Shown: positions 15,952 through 16,900 of the stretch, one piece after another
Position numbering within the stretch: position 1 is the first letter of the stretch
How the letters are laid out: the number at the start of each line of letters is the position of its first letter
DNA from: RFPI01 sp964470195
GTDB lineage: Bacteria > Pseudomonadota > Gammaproteobacteria > Burkholderiales > Methylophilaceae
Direction of reading: 5' to 3'
Length of the DNA: 16,900 nucleotides
Assembly: GCA_964470195.1 (NCBI GenBank)
Contig: CAYYBG010000039.1
Coordinates: 1-16,900, forward strand
Notes under the pieces: model-generated
Database searches by the model: none
Told to the model about the DNA's origin: nothing
What the model saw: the letters and a program-made list of their open reading frames with translations, nothing else
Translations under genes and position numbers: made by a program

Positions 15952-16142
15952 AAGTCAGTAGCAACAATCTCGAGTAAAGGTCAAAGTGGTTTGCAAAGCA
16001 TTGTCCGACTTCAAAGCTTCTAACGCTGATTTTGCTAATCATTTAATTAATTGCTAGGGTAAATGAGTCAAGATGGTGTGAATCGACTGTGACGCTTGAT
16101 AAAAAAGTGGCAAAACAAGTAGAGTTTGAATTAATGGAATAA
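15952..16142 (+). pseudogene. Decayed VapBC-like toxin-antitoxin remnant
   Basis: No intact gene exists here, but three frames carry linked traces. At 15952-15984 the frame reads KSVATISSKGQ, the usual start of AbrB-fold (VapB/MazE-type) antitoxins, with AAG where the ATG would be and AGGAG five bases before it. At 15980-16054 another frame reads VVCKALSDFKASNADFANHLIN. That resembles the PIN-toxin segment around the third acidic residue (family pattern aDFaDaLI, here ADFANHLI). After a stop and a frame change, 16059-16142 reads WCESTVTLDKKVAKQVEFEL and ends with TAA, resembling the PIN C-terminus (GC..TvTFDkkAa...F.LL). The antitoxin body and first half of the toxin are missing, so a large internal deletion plus a frameshift is inferred. 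Family matches are from memory. Confidence 0.5.
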
Positions 16143-16201
16143 CTTTAAGTGTTAGTTCAGATAGACTTGACCTGCAAGTGAAATGAAAATTTTCTAAAAG
16201 T

Positions 16202-16208
16202 GAGGAGG
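16202..16208 (+). promoter_or_regulatory. Strong ribosome binding site of the Cys-repeat protein gene
   Basis: GAGGAGG lies four bases before the ATG at 16213. It is among the best ribosome binding sites in the window and supports real translation of this short gene. I could not identify a convincing promoter in 16143-16201. Confidence 0.75.
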
Positions 16209-16212
16209 CAAT

Positions 16213-16473
16213 ATGAGTCAAAAGATTGTAGGATTAATGTTGTTAGGCTTGGCCAGTATTGCCTACGCTAACTGCTACTCAATTAATAATCCTGACAGTA
16301 AAAATTATTGCCTAGCGCAAACCAAGCAACAGCCTAGTTATTGTTATTCAATATACGAGCAAGATACTAAAAATGACTGCTTGGCACAAATCAAAAAACA
16401 AAGAAGCTATTGCTACAGCATTCGCAATCAAGATCTTAAAAATAGATGTTTGGCACTAGTACAATCAAATTAA
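16213..16473 (+). CDS. Small secreted protein with three Cys-X11-Cys repeats
   Basis: The 86-residue product has a clear signal peptide (residues 1-19, MSQKIVGLMLLGLASIAYA). The mature part is made of three tandem 23-residue units starting at C21, C44 and C67. Each has the pattern C-Y-S-I-x3-D-x-K-N-x-C-L-A, and the second Cys always falls 12 residues after the first (C33, C56, C79). The mature protein therefore has six cysteines, very likely oxidised in the periplasm or outside, either as one disulfide per unit or as a metal or other ligand site. I recall similar short hypothetical proteins in betaproteobacteria but know no function. It stands alone between the mucD terminator and lepA, with a strong ribosome binding site and its own downstream hairpin. 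Confidence 0.75.
   Translation: MSQKIVGLMLLGLASIAYANCYSINNPDSKNYCLAQTKQQPSYCYSIYEQDTKNDCLAQIKKQRSYCYSIRNQDLKNRCLALVQSN
16273..16470 (+). repeat. Three 69-base coding repeats
   Basis: Units at 16273-16341, 16342-16410 and 16411-16470 (the last one short) encode the Cys repeat. The protein units are similar while the codons have diverged, for example tgctactca, tgttattca and tgctacagc for C-Y-S. This indicates old duplications kept by selection on the protein. Confidence 0.75.
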
Positions 16474-16558
16474 GTATAGTCGTTAGCTTGGTTCCAGTTA
16501 TTTGCACCTTTTTGCTGTGAGACAAGCCAAAATCCTGTAAAATTTGCATTGTTTTACG

Positions 16559-16582
16559 CAAGGGCGCTAGTCAGCGCCCTTG
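16559..16582 (+). terminator. GC-rich hairpin between the Cys-repeat gene and lepA
   Basis: Ten perfectly paired bases, caagggcgct (16559-16568) with agcgcccttg (16573-16582), enclose the loop agtc. The following ttgttact is a poor T-tract, so termination may be partial. It probably ends the Cys-repeat transcript. A possible -10 box TAAAAT at 16538-16543 (with a weak CTGTGA 17 bases before it) would instead place the hairpin in the lepA leader. Confidence 0.55.
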
Positions 16583-16622
16583 TTGTTACTAGCCTCTTTA
16601 GACTTGAGATAATCTTCCACAG

Positions 16623-16900
16623 ATGAATAATATTCGTAACTTTTCCATTATCGCGCATATTGACCATGGTAAATCGACCTTGGCGGATCGTATTATTCAG
16701 TTGTGTGGTGGTTTATCTGAACGCGAAATGGAGCAACAGGTGCTCGACTCTATGGACTTGGAACGTGAGCGAGGTATTACCATCAAAGCACAAACCGCCG
16801 CCTTGCGTTATACCGCTTTAGATGGCCAAGTGTATCAACTGAACCTAATCGACACGCCCGGCCATGTGGATTTTTCTTATGAAGTCAGCCGCTCGCTGTC
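16623..16900 (+). CDS. lepA: Elongation factor 4 (LepA), 5' part
   Basis: LepA (EF4) is a ribosome-associated translational GTPase. The gene runs off the right edge; 92 full codons are visible of about 600 expected. The P-loop is AHIDHGKST (11-19), the switch I region is ERERGITIKAQ (48-58), and the G3 motif is DTPGHVDF (77-84). MNNIRNFSIIAHIDHGKSTL is a canonical LepA start. No strong ribosome binding site precedes the ATG. mucD-lepA is a common order in betaproteobacteria and pseudomonads; lepB would be expected next, outside the window. Confidence 0.95.
   Translation, partial: MNNIRNFSIIAHIDHGKSTLADRIIQLCGGLSEREMEQQVLDSMDLERERGITIKAQTAALRYTALDGQVYQLNLIDTPGHVDFSYEVSRSL

Noticed and set aside
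16168..16195. TTGACC as -35 of a promoter for the Cys-repeat gene
   Set aside because: No acceptable -10 box at proper spacing, and the start would fall on the ribosome binding site.
1..16900. CRISPR array, tRNA, rRNA or complete insertion sequence
   Set aside because: No regularly spaced repeats, no cloverleaf-like or rRNA sequence recognised, and no transposase frame on either strand.

Overview
The window is an ordinary chromosomal housekeeping stretch from a Gram-negative proteobacterium. Outer-membrane assembly (BamC), a sigma-E/RseA/RseB/RseC envelope-stress operon, a periplasmic DegP-type protease and the Rsx/Rnf complex all point to Proteobacteria. The orders dapA-bamC-MBL protein, rsxABCDGE-nth-DUF1841 and nadB | rpoE-rseA-rseB-rseC-mucD-lepA are shared by beta- and gammaproteobacteria. 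The AT-leaning composition and the long linker in BamC make me favour a betaproteobacterium, perhaps of the Methylophilaceae/Nitrosomonadales type; that placement is inference.

Layout. Bases 1-141 hold the 3' end of a small Ala/Pro/Glu-rich lipoprotein gene with a terminator at 169-191. On the minus strand, 3171 down to 233, lies a tight dapA-bamC-MBL hydrolase operon. A 226-base divergent spacer follows. Bases 3398-9827 are one long plus-strand unit: rsxA-B-C-D-G-E, then nth (endonuclease III) and a DUF1841 gene, mostly touching or overlapping. nadB (L-aspartate oxidase) is on the minus strand at 9835-11478. Divergent from it are rpoE-rseA-rseB-rseC and the protease gene mucD/degP, closed by a strong terminator at 15873-15904. 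Bases 15905-16212 contain no intact gene. I read 15952-16142 as the decayed remnant of a VapBC-type toxin-antitoxin pair. A small secreted protein with three 23-residue, two-cysteine repeats follows (16213-16473), then a hairpin and the 5' end of lepA (EF4), which runs off the window.

How the genes work together. Sigma-E is held at the inner membrane by RseA, protected by periplasmic RseB, and would drive envelope chaperones and proteases such as MucD. Sigma-E-like promoter candidates precede rpoE and mucD. The Rsx/Rnf complex moves electrons across the inner membrane. In E. coli, Rsx and RseC are both implicated in returning SoxR to its reduced state; here both lie within about 11 kb, with no soxR visible. 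DapA feeds diaminopimelate/lysine synthesis and NadB starts NAD synthesis.

The two most unusual items are the toxin-antitoxin fossil and the Cys-repeat secreted protein. I see no CRISPR array, no complete insertion sequence, no rRNA or tRNA gene, and no large unknown multi-gene system.
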